A stretch of 64,000 nucleotides of DNA, from the NCBI GenBank assembly GCA_963580285.1, contig OY757011.1, positions 199,967,644 through 200,031,643 of the forward strand, in the 5' to 3' direction. How positions within the stretch are numbered: the first letter of the stretch is position 1; every line of letters starts with the position of its first letter. A model generated the notes under the pieces. It worked only from the letters and a program-made list of their open reading frames with translations. It made no database searches and was not told the origin of the DNA. Below, in pieces: positions 30,158-41,873 of the stretch. The stretch comes from Lucinisca nassula. Taxonomy: Eukaryota; Mollusca; Bivalvia; Lucinida; Lucinidae. The translations under genes were made by a program, and so were the position numbers.

Positions 30158-32188
30158 TCATTTAGCCACCCTTGATAAACTCGGGTAAAGGTGCCTTAGG
30201 AAAGAGTCCGACGTAACTTCTCCATTCGGTGGGACAGACTGATCTCTGTCCGGAAGTATATTCACCTCCTCCGTTCCTCTTGTGTAGGACACCGACATTA
30301 CTTGGTCACGTGGCTCGCCTTTGTCTACCTTATCTCCGCCACTACAGAGTATGAAAAATCGAGCACAGCAGCCAGGGGTTTCAATATTGAGAGTTTTCTT
30401 ATTCTTTCTATACCTTATATACAAGAAAACCAGTGCCCCACCCAGTATGCATATCCCGCCATTGATTATGACATAAGCCCACATCGGCCATGAGTTGTCT
30501 TTAAATTCAACCTTACGCATACCCCTAAGTTTCCATATTAAATCAGTCATGGGTATTTGTTTAAGGGCTGTTAAATTTTCGGGTAGCTCAATTCTTGTGA
30601 AATGTGGCAGGGCTTCTTCTACCTTATCCCAAATTCGAAACTTTGACTTATTCTTTAGTTCAATTAAGTTGCTAAAAGGGTCCTTTACGGAAACATAGTC
30701 TTCAAATTGATAATACGGTGGTAAATTTATCAAGTCACTGGACCCTGAGCATCCAGGCTGTAACGTTATTACATCTAATGGGGGTTCCAGAGTTTTCGTG
30801 TGTTGGGTTGTGGTCGACCTCTGACCCCCGTTTTCAGTACACACAATTGAAAATGTCAGTGATTCACGTAAGGCGATTACCCATTGTCCCACAAAAAGGT
30901 ATTTGGCCCGTGGTAACATTGCATTTGGGGTCACTAATTTTCGGCAATATTTATCGACTTTTGCATCGTCTTTAAGGAATAGTGCCAGCGCGCAGTGCTG
31001 ATGCAAATTGACCGGAAGGACTGCATTTCTGGGTGTACAGTATCGCATGACGGCATTGGTGCAGGCCTGTACCTCGTCGGCATCTAACAGAGCATACCTA
31101 CTTCTTTCTTTGTTTATTAAAAGCCCCGTATACTGCACTTCATACGTTGCGACCAAATTTGGAATTTTTTCCCCTGACGAAGTCTGAACCCAGGGAAGTG
31201 GCAAGGCATGTATTCTAAATACCTCATATTCTCCGTTCTGATCTAGGAGAGGCAGATTAATGATTACAAGCAGTTTGTCCTTATCCAATACTGCTTTACA
31301 TATCAGAGTCCGGTAGAAATACCAGATGTTTGTGACAGGGTCTTCAGGAAGCTTTAAGGAAAATGGCAATTTAGTCTTGATTGCTAATAACAATTGTTTC
31401 AAATTTTGTGGCGTGATTAAACTAGGGCTTAAATGATTAAGCGACAACATATTAAGTTCCAACCGTAAATTTTCTAAATAAAAATCGGCTCGTAAGATGG
31501 CGTCCTTAATACCACTTATGATAAGGTCCATTTGCGCGTATACATTGATAAAGGTTTCTACTTTTTCGAATCTTTTCTGAATAGCTTCTGTTAATGCCCT
31601 TAATCGAGCATCAAGGAGGTTTACACACTTAACAAGATCTAATAGCGCCATGCGGTTTTCATTGACTTGTACCTTAGTAACATTTAGTATGGACATCTGC
31701 TCCTCCAGTATGTGCAGGATGTCAAGTTGATTTTTCGATAATTCATTAATTGCGCGGCGTACATCTTCAATTTCTGATTCTGAAACAGTGCCAAAAAGAA
31801 AGGACATTATTTTTCCTCCAATAGGAAGAAGACTTCTTTCTGTCCTTTTCCCTAAGGATCTATAGTCTGTATAACTTTGGAAAATGCCATCTAATACCAC
31901 ATCGAGGGACTCGACTTCGCCGTGTAAATTCTTTAGTGTATTGGTAAAGCTCTGTTGTTTTGGCCCATTATAGTGGTCCAGCATTACCTTCGTTATGTTG
32001 GCCACCTGCTCAATGTCGCCAGCGACGTGTGTTAAAAAAAATCTGAAGGGTTTTAAGTCTTGCACGAAAGTTATTAGCCATTCAGCACGCGTGGATGTAA
32101 TGTCATTTACTTTATGAAACACAACATTTTCATGTACGATTACCCCCTCGGCAAAGCCAATCAGTGACAGGAGAATAAGGAGACACAT
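30158..32188 (-). CDS. env: Gypsy C envelope glycoprotein (baculovirus F/errantivirus Env type)
   Basis: 676 codons from an ATG at 32188. Residues 1-16 form a signal peptide. A furin-type RTER site at 115-118 precedes a Gly-containing hydrophobic stretch (LLPIGGKIMSFLFG), the expected cleavage site and fusion peptide. A long heptad-rich region follows (about 135-245). Several N-x-S/T sites are present, and a transmembrane helix at about 571-591 is followed by a ~78-residue cytoplasmic tail with CC. This layout and the post-cleavage pattern match insect errantivirus Env and baculovirus F proteins, which are class I fusion proteins. The frame is intact. Expression is presumably from a spliced RNA. 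Assignment is by pattern only. Confidence 0.8.
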   Translation of the reverse strand: MCLLILLSLIGFAEGVIVHENVVFHKVNDITSTRAEWLITFVQDLKPFRFFLTHVAGDIEQVANITKVMLDHYNGPKQQSFTNTLKNLHGEVESLDVVLDGIFQSYTDYRSLGKRTERSLLPIGGKIMSFLFGTVSESEIEDVRRAINELSKNQLDILHILEEQMSILNVTKVQVNENRMALLDLVKCVNLLDARLRALTEAIQKRFEKVETFINVYAQMDLIISGIKDAILRADFYLENLRLELNMLSLNHLSPSLITPQNLKQLLLAIKTKLPFSLKLPEDPVTNIWYFYRTLICKAVLDKDKLLVIINLPLLDQNGEYEVFRIHALPLPWVQTSSGEKIPNLVATYEVQYTGLLINKERSRYALLDADEVQACTNAVMRYCTPRNAVLPVNLHQHCALALFLKDDAKVDKYCRKLVTPNAMLPRAKYLFVGQWVIALRESLTFSIVCTENGGQRSTTTQHTKTLEPPLDVITLQPGCSGSSDLINLPPYYQFEDYVSVKDPFSNLIELKNKSKFRIWDKVEEALPHFTRIELPENLTALKQIPMTDLIWKLRGMRKVEFKDNSWPMWAYVIINGGICILGGALVFLYIRYRKNKKTLNIETPGCCARFFILCSGGDKVDKGEPRDQVMSVSYTRGTEEVNILPDRDQSVPPNGEVTSDSFLRHLYPSLSRVAK

Positions 32189-32302
32189 CTTCTGTGCTGC
32201 TATAGTCTGTCTCCTGTAACGAAACAGACACCTTAAATTATGCCTTATCCAAATTAGACTATTTACAGAAATTATCAGAATGAAGCCACTTTATAATTTT
32301 CA

Positions 32303-35300
32303 TCAAAACATTCCAGCTATAGCGCTGAACAGAGTTTTAAATTTAGCATTTCTGTCTTTCTTTGCGCTTTTCTCAGTTTTATGACCGAGAATTTTGGGTT
32401 TCCTGCCCTTAGTTTGCTGCTTCTGAATACTCTCGACCATCATAGAGTCTGAGAGATCATAATCAATGGTAGCCTCAGAGTCTATATCATTTGTTGATAG
32501 CATTTCATCCGATGCATATTCGTTATCTTCGCCTTCCCGTTCACGCTCATGAATACGCTTCGCGAGTTCCATTTTAGGAATGAAATCTTCTGCATCAGAA
32601 TTTTCCCGCTCATGACGGGCGCGGTCTACCAACTTTTGCCTAGGATTCCCTGATTCCGATTCGGAAGAATTTGTCTCTGACGAGCTTTCGCCAGTAACCG
32701 GTGGCACTACGAACGCGGCTCGACGGCGCGGCTGACCTCCAACTATTTTTGGAATGTGCCAGGCGTCAATTTTTGCTAATTTAATATCATTAGCATGGGC
32801 CTCAACTGATTTATTATCCATCTGGTTTTTAAGTACATATGTCACTGGGGATTTTTGTTCAATGACCCTGTAGTAGGGTCGCCAACGACCTTCTATTTTT
32901 GTTCGAACATGCTTTTTGTAGAATACAGGATCCCCCACATTATAGATAACATCCTTACGATTCTTATTTCCATATTTTGCCTGCTTGCGTTGTTGTTTCC
33001 GGAGACGACCATGTACCAACATAAAAGCTTTATGCTGTTCTTGTAGCGCGATTTGATGCATGTCTTCCCCCTGATATTTCAATCGAGGTTTTAATATATT
33101 ATCGAGGGGTAATACTACATCGCGACCATACAAGAGGTAGTATGGTGTGTACTCGGTTGCCTCACTCACATTAAAACGTACGGCTGCAAGGACCTGGTTT
33201 AAGTGGAGATCCCAAACGTCTTGTGCGTCTTGTAGTCTTTTTGCGAGGATATCATGCAAGGTTCGATGGAATCGTTCAACTTTACTATTACTACAAGGAT
33301 GATAAAAAGACGTCGTTACGTGATGGACATTAAGCACGTCAAGGGTTTCTTTTACGACCCTATTAACATTCTCAGATCCATTATCAGTTACCAGTTCTAA
33401 CATGGACCCAAAGCGTGGAAATATTTCTTCTATAATTAAATGAGCCACCGTTTCAGCAGTTTTATCTGGTACAGCAAATGCTTCTGGCCAGCCACTGTAC
33501 CAGTCAACAAAGGCAATTATGTACTTATTTCCCGAAAGTGTTTTGGGATATGGGCCTGACAAATCTAGACTTAACTTAGCCATTGCATAAGGAGGTATGT
33601 CTGCATTTTGTAATAATGGTTTCACGTTTTGACTAGATCTTGCTTGGCACTGAACACATTTCGAAACATATTCGTAGATTTCTTGAAATAAATTTGGCCA
33701 AAAGTATTTTTGCCTAATTGTATCAAAGGTCTTTTGGACGCCCATGTGGCCATTGCCATCATGATATTGAGTGACGACCAAATGCCTCAAGTGTTCCGGT
33801 ATGAACAGACGAAGGGTCGGATTGTCATCCGGGTTAGATAGATAATAAAGCAAACCCTTTTCCACCAGGTACCTTCGTTTAACAGTCTTATTGGGTTCCC
33901 CTTGTTCTAACTGGGTTTTAAGTTCGACGATTCCCTGATCTTTGCCCTGCTCGAGAGTCATATCGAGCTCTTTAAAGTCAGAGTCTGGAACCTCCCTACC
34001 TTCATTTGCTGGAATACTGCAACCAGCAAAATCTTTCGGATTAAACTGATTTGAGTTTATTACTCCTACTTCAAAAGTATTATCATTGATTTCCGGTTCA
34101 AACAGGTCTTTTTCTTCCGGGCTGCCAATTGTATCTGGTTTTCTTGAAAGCAAATCAGCGCATGTATTTTCCGTTCCGGAGATATACTCAATAGTACAAT
34201 TGTATCCTGATATTCCTAACGCCCATAGCTGAATTTTCTTATTCTGCATTTGAGACTCAAGCAAATATTTTAGTGGCTTATGATCTGTTTTAATTGTGAA
34301 TTTTGCATTGTGGAGATAATAGTCAAGTTTCTGTAGAGAATAGTGAATTGCATAAGCCTCTTTCTCAATGGTTGACCATTTACATTGTGTCTTACTTAAC
34401 TTATGAGAGAGATAATAAATTGGTTTTTCATTCTTCACATTAGGCAAGTAAAAGTCTTCATCGGCGAACTCTTGAGTCAAACATGCCCCTATACAAGAAT
34501 TACTGGCATCTGTGTAAAGGGTGTAAGGCTTATTGGGATCGGGATAAGCCAACAAAGGGACAACCGTAAGACTTTGCTTCAAGTAGTCAAAACTGTTTTG
34601 ACATTGCTCGGACCACTTAAATCTGGCATACTTCCTTGTAAGTGCTATGATGGGTTCTGCTATCTCTGAGAAATTTGGAATAAAACGGCGATAATATGAG
34701 CTCATGCCAATGAAAGAACGCACCTCTCTAACGCAAGTTGGAGTTGGGAGTGACCTAATCGCTTCCACTTTCAAAGGGTCTGGACTTATTCCCCTAGAAT
34801 TTATGATAAATCCTAAATAATGTGTCTCTGATTGTAGAAATGAACATTTCTTCAATTTAAGCTTCAGACCATGTTGACATAACCTGTCAAACACAGCCTC
34901 TAAATGTGACAGATGTTTCTCCAAAGTTTCACTAAATATCAAGATGTCATCAAGATATGCTGTTGCAAAGTGCCCTAAACCTTGTAAGACTACTGCCATT
35001 AGTTCTTGAAAAATGGCTGGAGCATTTGACAACCCAAACGGCATGACATTAAATTCAAATAATCCTCTGTGACAAGCAAAAGCAGTTTTCTCTTTATCAG
35101 TTTCGCCCATAAGCACCTGCCAGTAGCCTGATTTTAAATCTAAAGAAGTGAAGTATTTCGCTTTCCCCAATAGTGCCAAAATGTCATCAATCAAAGGAAG
35201 CGGATAAGAATTAGGCTTGGTTATCTGGTTTAATTTTCGAAAATCTACACAAAATCTCTTTGACCCATCCTTCTTATCCACTATTACTACGGGAAAACTC

Positions 35301-36357
35301 CAGGGAGATTTTGACCTACGGATTACATTTGCGTCAAGCATCTCATCAACTGCCTTTTCAATGACTTCCCTGTTTTGTATGGGTGCCCTATATGGCCTTA
35401 ACTTAATTGGTGGATGGTCCCCTGTATCTAATTTCATTTTCACTGTGTCAGTGTGACCCAATTCGGAGTCTTTTACAGCAAAAAGATCGTGATGCTTTTT
35501 CAAAAATTTTACTATTGTTGGTTTATGATTTTCTGGCACATCGACCTCTGAGGTCCAGTCCTTTGTGTCAGTCTGAAATACCTTAGTTTTAATATTATCC
35601 AGACCATTTATTTGTTTCGGGTCAATTGCTTCAATTGTTGCAATGACACATCCCCTTTTCACTTTCATTGTTTTATTTGTTTGATTCACTACCATAATTG
35701 GTAGAGACCGACATTTATTTAGCTTTGCAATGGAATTGGAAATCATAAGCCCAGGTTCATTACATATGAAATTTGTTTCTATGGCTGTAACTGAATATAC
35801 GCCATCTACCGGGAGTTCATGACTATCTTTTACCTTGCCTACGCAGACGGTAACTGTTTGTGGTTTTAGAATAGTTGTGGCCCTCACGCGAACAAGCGAC
35901 GCGATATGTATGTCCTCTTCAAGAGGTACCCTTGTCTCGCCAATTCGTAGAAATCCTAAGTCGAAGTACAGTCTAACCCCATTTTGGACGAGCCAGTCCC
36001 TGCCCAATATAAAGTTTCTATTTATAGAAGGCGACACATAAAATGGATGAGTAATTTCGGTATCCCCGATTTTAAATCTTAATGTAACATACCCATCAAT
36101 TTTTAAACATGCGCCACTGACTGATTGCAATTTGGCATTTTTCTTTATTAATTGGGGCTTTTTCTTTAACGCTTGATAAACGCGCCTATGCATCAACGAT
36201 ACTTCGGCTCCGGAGTCTACCAATGACCTATATTTATTTCTCCCGATTTCTAATAAGCATGAATTTGGACTACCTGTTAAGGCTATATCAAATTTTGGAA
36301 CGTCTTTTGAAAATTGTCCTCTCCTTCCGTGGGCTTCCTTACGAAAGGAGGGTCTTA
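32303..36357 (-). CDS. pol: Gypsy C Pol polyprotein (protease, RT, RNase H, integrase)
   Basis: The frame is open from the end of gag to 32303. Numbering from the Leu before the protease motif (36223): protease VDSGAEVSLM (2-11), RT with YLDD at 423-426, RNase H (TDAS at 571-574), integrase HHCC (H821, H826, C856, C859), and core D887, D947, E983. All catalytic residues are present. The C-terminal tail is long, acidic then basic. Pol lacks its own ATG and overlaps the gag end in the -1 frame, so it is most likely made by -1 frameshifting; G GAA AAC just before the gag stop is a possible but non-canonical slip site. It copies and integrates the element. Confidence 0.92.
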
Positions 36358-37257
36358 GTTTTCCGGACTGTTTTGATTTCCCCGTGGCCTGGGATTAGTA
36401 TTATTTCCCCTGCCCTGTTCGGCTTGCCGCTTTCTGCATTCCCTCTTGAAATGCCCCTTCTTACCACAGTACCAGCACAGCAATTCCCTTTTTCCATCAG
36501 TTTGCATGGGATGGTCATTATTCGTGACTGCATTAACTCGGGCTTTTGACCTGCAATCCTTACTTTTGTGACCCACACGATGACACTTAAAACATCGCTG
36601 CACGGGTCTGTAATGATCGACCTCCATGCGCTCCTCATCAGGAATCTCGTGATGACGTGTCCGTAGATTAAAACGTCTGCGAAGATTCTGCTCATCAGTC
36701 GCAGTGGTGATGGCAGCCTCTAAATCTGCAGGGTTCCCCCTAAGGACCTTTAATTTTAAAGAGTCCTCCAGCAACCCGTCTACAAATATATCAATCAGCT
36801 GTCGCTGCGTAGCAGGCCCCTGCTGATTCCCAAATGCATCCCCTGCTAATGTGATAAGTCGTTCGGCATAGACCTGCACGGTCTCGCCAGATTTTTGATG
36901 AACTTTGCGTAATAGTAAGAAAGCATGTTGCGCATCTGTCACTTCGGAAAATCTATTACTTAGTTCCGCTTTAAGATCATTCCATGTAGCTTGTGGATGA
37001 TCATCAGAATATCTACAAATGAAATCACTAACCGGGCCCCTACTTGCTTGATAAGCCACCCGTTTAACTCTGTCTTGCCCCAGGTTCGTTAATACGGCAT
37101 ATTTTTCTATGGACTTGACCCACTCCTTAAACTTTTTAGGCTCCCCCTCGAATGGCTGAACTATCTGATTAACCCCTTGAGCACCGAGGGCAGTAGAAAC
37201 ATTGCCCATTTCAGCCGCTAGATTTTGAAACACCTGCGCTACACCCGCATCAGCCAT
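36355..37257 (-). CDS. gag: Gypsy C Gag
   Basis: 300 codons from an ATG at 37257. An alpha-helical capsid region (about 30-190) with the retrotransposon gag pattern (FKEWVKSIEKYA, AERLITLAGDAF) is followed by two CCHC zinc knuckles, C222-x2-C-x4-H-x4-C235 and C261-x2-C-x4-H-x4-C274, in a basic nucleocapsid. The stop at 36355-36357 overlaps the pol frame. It forms the virus-like particle and binds the RNA. The frame is intact. Confidence 0.9.
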   Translation of the reverse strand: MADAGVAQVFQNLAAEMGNVSTALGAQGVNQIVQPFEGEPKKFKEWVKSIEKYAVLTNLGQDRVKRVAYQASRGPVSDFICRYSDDHPQATWNDLKAELSNRFSEVTDAQHAFLLLRKVHQKSGETVQVYAERLITLAGDAFGNQQGPATQRQLIDIFVDGLLEDSLKLKVLRGNPADLEAAITTATDEQNLRRRFNLRTRHHEIPDEERMEVDHYRPVQRCFKCHRVGHKSKDCRSKARVNAVTNNDHPMQTDGKRELLCWYCGKKGHFKRECRKRQAEQGRGNNTNPRPRGNQNSPEN

Positions 37258-37410
37258 CTCTGTAGTTTAAGATAGTAAAATAGACTAAACTTACCCGACC
37301 AAGTCTTCTCAAGGTCCCGAGGCTGGAGTCCTCCGAAAGTTTAAGTCCGAACTGCAATAACACAGCAAGTAAAGTCCATCCTGGTCACGGCACCAAAATA
37401 AGTCCAGTGG
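37258..37410 (-). promoter_or_regulatory. Gypsy C leader with probable primer-binding site
   Basis: Between the 5' LTR and the gag ATG. On the minus strand, tggtgccgtgaccaggat starts about 16 bases after the LTR edge and has the TGG start and composition of a tRNA 3'-end complement. Which tRNA it matches was not determined. Confidence 0.55.
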
Positions 37411-38168
37411 TGTTGCGTAGTGACCACAACTGACCACTGTAGGGGTGGCTCCTTAATATCAAGTCCAACTCAAGCCCAGTTACTTTCTAAACATCTTTTA
37501 TTGGTTTCTCATTTTTCTACTGCAGGAGTCCCATTCGTCCCATGCGCAGAAGCGTAGAGCGAATTCTCGAACAAAACTTCCAACCAAAAACTCCCCTCTC
37601 TCAGTCTTTCACCCTCCTTATATACTGTCCCCACACTTCTATACTTAGGTACCAGAAGATGTCATTTTTATTTTAAAACCATTACACATAATTTATATTT
37701 GCTACTCTATTCCTTTATAAGGACCTGTGGTAAGTCAAAAAGATGATCAAATAGCTAAATTTAACTTGTAAAAATATGTCGGTGAATGACGTATTGTTTA
37801 CTTAACCGAGAATCTACTTATCTTATTTATGAAAAAAATAACGTCAAAATCGTCTGGAAAAGCTAATAAAATGTCTAGACAAAACTCTAAACAAATCAAT
37901 ATCTGTCAGTTACACCCTTTTCCCAGAACTTACAAAGATATTCTATAGGTAAGTAAACAACTTTATCAATATTTATTACTGAGTTTACTACAGCTCAAGG
38001 CTGTGTCCTAATTTGCAGAAAACACCTGTACTGCGTAATTTCCAAACCCTACACTTCACTTTGATACTTTCAGAATTAAATGGTAGACATTTCTACTAAC
38101 TAATACAAACAGTATTTTCTGTATTTTCTGACTCGAGGATTTTAAGCGCGACAATCTATTACGTAACA
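37411..38168 (-). repeat. Gypsy C 5' LTR
   Basis: Direct copy of 27934-28690, one base longer in an A-run near 37829. It contains the promoter by function; no TATA box position was assigned. Confidence 0.95.
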
Positions 38169-38172
38169 CAAG

Positions 38173-39455
38173 CTTCATGTGTGCTGACCCATTGAAAAAA
38201 TTCAAATGACCAAATGGGTTCCTCATGTAACATGCTAATATGCAGAACACTGAAGCAGTGATGGTATATTCTCTAAATAACACATTACTAAGAAAACAAG
38301 TGCATAAAAAGTTTAAAAATGACACTGAAAGCATGATCAGTGCCATATCTGGTCAAATTTCAATTTGAAAAACAGCATGAAAACAGTCATTTGGTGTCAG
38401 TTTATGGCCATTTGACAATCTATCATAGATAATGTTATATGTTTTATTCAAACATTTATTGTATCCAAATAAAAATTTATAGATTGTATAGAATAATGAC
38501 CATTTTCTATATAATCTATACATTTTTTGGATCCATCTTTGAACAGTGTTATATCCAAAACCAGGTTTTAATGAACCTTGTTATAAAGAGGCCTTGGTGT
38601 ATACTGTCACAGTTTCAATTGTCTTGGACTCCATAAAATTAATGCTGTGAAATCTAAATGATGCAAGTTTCTCGCTTGAGTCAGATTAAGAAGTTCTTTG
38701 AGTATCACCATCAGTAGGGCATCAGAGTGGCCAGCGTAGGTAGATTTAAAAACAAAATTCTCGTGCGTCGATTCGATGGGACTACTTCCGATTTTGATGC
38801 TCCCATTCGACTAACTATTTTCACATCAAATTACGTGATTGTCGTTTATTTTTTAGCTTTGACAAACATGAAAGCGATATATATAAATATTGCTGTATTC
38901 AATATAAAGATTAAAACCTAAATTAGCATTTTGGTGTGGGCAGACCAAGGGTTTGAAAATGGCGAAGTTTCAACCATGTCGGTACCATCGGGGAAAACAA
39001 AAATAAACTATTATAAAATTCCTCGCGATTATTCTCATCTATATCATCAATTCCGGCATATATTAATCTGTTCACCTTGAAATTTTTGCCAAAATCGGCG
39101 AGGGAGCATTTTTTTGTGCCATTTTTTTCTACCCACTTCCGGTCGAGACGTGTGTACAAAACCATGTTTTCTTTCCAAAATGGCAGGTTTGGCTAAAAGT
39201 TTTAAGTGAAACTCACAGAACTCCCCTGTATTTGATAACAACGAATGAAAAGCGAGTTGAATACAAGTATTGTGGTACCATACTCATCTTATTCACTGAA
39301 CAATCCACCTTTCAACCATGTTTGTTTATTATTTACATCAATAATTTTGTCAATACACTGAATGTACAGTATATTTACACAAGCATGACACAGCTGTGTA
39401 GACAGTTTGGTGTGACGAAATCATATTAAATTACGTCATATTAAATGACGTCAGT
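38173..39455. other. Flank of gypsy C, no gene recognised
   Basis: AT-rich non-coding sequence. A short string, gggagcatttttttgtgccattt, at about 39102 (plus strand) recurs at 40205, so both are parts of some dispersed repeat. No long ORF or terminal repeat is seen. Confidence 0.35.
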
Positions 39456-39630
39456 AAAGTAGAAGTAAAACAAAGATCAGGAATTGATACAATTAACTTA
39501 CTCCATCCATAAAAGACACCAAAGGGAAAGAAATACAAACATTAAGCGACCAGACCATAATGGAAACCTAAACAAAGGAAGGCCATATGGACAGTTACTT
39601 TCCCACAAAATGGCCATATGGCTAAATCTT
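39456..39630 (-). mobile_element. Penelope-like 3' fragment
   Basis: Constant end agtagaagtaaaac at about 39459, truncated after ggccatatgg at about 39620. Same family as 24199 and 24654. Confidence 0.8.
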
Positions 39631-41845
39631 ATCGACTAAATCAAAGTCCACATACTACTGATTTTTTTTAACTGACAGATTGGTCTCGATCTCTCTTTCT
39701 CTCTCTCTCCCTTGTCGTCGTCGTCATTTCTTTCGGTTCATGGTGCATTCCTAACGCGTATCTGTAAACTTTCATTTTGATTCTCTCTCTCTCTCCTTCT
39801 CTCCCTCTCTCTCTCTCTTGCTAGCATAAAAAGGGGGCCAACGTCGGGCCCGGACAGACACGTCGTATCGCTGTCGGCCCGACGTTGGTCCGACATGTTC
39901 TGCTGGCTGGGTCTCTCTCTCTCTCTCTCTCTCTCAAGTATGGTTAAATTACCAAAATAATTCAACTCATCAGTCTGCACAGCATATTAAATTATGTCCC
40001 CCCGTAATACTGAATCATGCGAGAAAAGAATGACTTGACAAGATATCGAAACGCGCATGCGTACTCTTCGTAACTCCAAGCAGAATTGGCTCTCAGTTGA
40101 ACAAGGATTTTCTTAATGTACCACGCTCGCGACAACTCCCACTCAGTCCTTAAGACGGACTGATATGTCCTTGAAAAATATGCGAAAAATGATCTTAATC
40201 TGGAGGGGAGCATTTTTTTGTGCCATTTTTTCCCAACATGTGTATCAAAGTACTTTGACGTCAATAAATTGAGGGGTCATTGTTTCGCGGCGTCTGCTAA
40301 GTCGGTTTAAGCCTTCACACTCTCTACCCTTTTCTATAGACCTCAGAAAAGATCATTCTCATTAATTGTCCTTCATTTTTCTCCTGTCTACATCTCGTAA
40401 CCAAATGTAATGGCCTATAAATTACCGGAAGTTCTTGTGATTTTTTTTCCTTATTTTTTTGACAAAATATAGTCCCAACCGGCGGATGCAGATTGCGAAT
40501 AGAATCATAGCAACGGCCTTAGATGCCGCCCTACTGCATATGATTTTACTCCACCAAACGGCAAACACCCTCTACCTGGAGGGAATTTTCCAAATAAATT
40601 CTATTAGCATGGGGTTTCTGCAATTGGAGTAAACCTACATAGAGGTATATAAATCCCAATAAAGTGTTTTGACACATTATTTTACTCTGTAAATCAGGAG
40701 TGCCATACAATGAAAGGACAGAACCCAAGACTAAATTCTGCTCAGTAAGAACAGAGTGAAGAGTTGCATGCATGCAACAAACAAATGCAGGATGTATTAT
40801 TCAATGTTCATACACTATTTGAAAAAGTAATTAAATTTAGGAATCCAAAATAAATAAAAGAAGTTATTCATGGTAGGTTGATGCTCCTGCCATGACCCTT
40901 AGTCCCTTCCAGAAGCTGGACCCTGGGGCAAGAACAGGATAAAGGGAATGCCCTGATCCAGGTATCATACTTAGTATGTGAATTTACCAGCTGCAAATGA
41001 TCCCAACAGAATCATGAACCTAATATTATGGACTGTTTTTATGAACCCCAGTACAAATGTATGTACACAGTACTACATACAACCATAATGGTATGGTAAA
41101 ACACCCTAATTATATCCTTTGTTATAGCAATTGTGTTATTCTTGATACATTCTTAAGAATATGATATTGGTGCATGCATACACACTTCTACTTGAGCTCT
41201 GGGGGCACTGTTGCTCAATTCCGTTTTGGCTTCTAACTGCGCTGATGTATATTTTTGCATCATAATTGACCGATATTGGGTTTGAAATAAAATGTCCACT
41301 TCGAACTGAGAAAAAGAAAAAAAAAACAGACTATAAAGTAAACAAGTACTCCACCTAACAAATACTCCACCTGTAAGTAAGATTAGATCTGCAGGTATTT
41401 TAAACATATGGCAGAAAGAAACCACCAGTAGCCACAGCTGAATAAAATTTGAATATTTTGACCACACAAAGATAAAAAATTTTTTGAAGTTCCCTGATTT
41501 TTCCCTGATTTTCAGCAAAATTTCAAATTCCCTGATTTTTCCCTGCAGTGAATTTTTTTTCACCATTTTCCCTGTTTTCCAGAGTGTGTGGCCAACCTGC
41601 ATATTTACAGAATGTATTTGGCAGAATGCGGTATCTCATCAGGGTCTACACTGTTTGCCACTCATACAGCTATTTCTAGACCCAACATCAGGTAGTGAAT
41701 TGTACTTGTTCAAATTCTGGATCAAGTATGGTATGGAGTTGAGGTGTATGAATACATCAGGTAAATATGTTAATCTCATTTTTCATTATTATTGAAGACA
41801 TCAGCATTGTCAAAGTAGTGCATTATCAACTTTGCAACTCTTAAA
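39631..41845. other. Non-coding stretch with CT microsatellites and a palindrome
   Basis: (CT)n tracts lie at about 39690-39710, 39781-39819 and 39911-39935. 39838-39895 holds an inverted repeat of ccaacgtcgggcc. 41484-41605 repeats ccctgatttttccctg and ends tggccaacctg, which could be the edge of a hAT-type repeat. 41620-41660 (gcggtatctcatcagggtctacactgttt) is related to 47070-47125. No gene is supported. Confidence 0.4.
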
Positions 41846-41873
41846 CTAGGTATTCAAGAATTTCATAAGAAGT

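Larger units (their letters stand above)
27934..38168 (-). mobile_element. Gypsy C: complete env-bearing LTR retroelement (errantivirus-like)
   Basis: 757-bp and 758-bp LTRs (27934-28690 and 37411-38168) start TGTTGCG and end GTAACA on the plus strand, flanked by a 4-bp duplication CAAG (27930-27933 and 38169-38172). By eye the LTRs differ by a single A in an A-run, so the insertion is very recent. The minus strand carries gag (37257-36355), pol (to 32303), env (32188-30158) and an extra ORF (29562-29128), all open. The gag-PR-RT-RH-IN-env order is that of Ty3/gypsy elements with envelope genes. Confidence 0.9.

Noticed and set aside
36339..36695. 118-codon minus-strand ORF overlapping gag and pol of gypsy C
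   Set aside because: Third-frame shadow between two real, longer frames; no supporting motif.
41153..41602. 149-codon minus-strand ORF with repeated GKIREF/REKSGNF
   Set aside because: It translates a dispersed ccctgattttt repeat and AT-rich flank; it looks like part of a hAT-related repeat rather than a gene.
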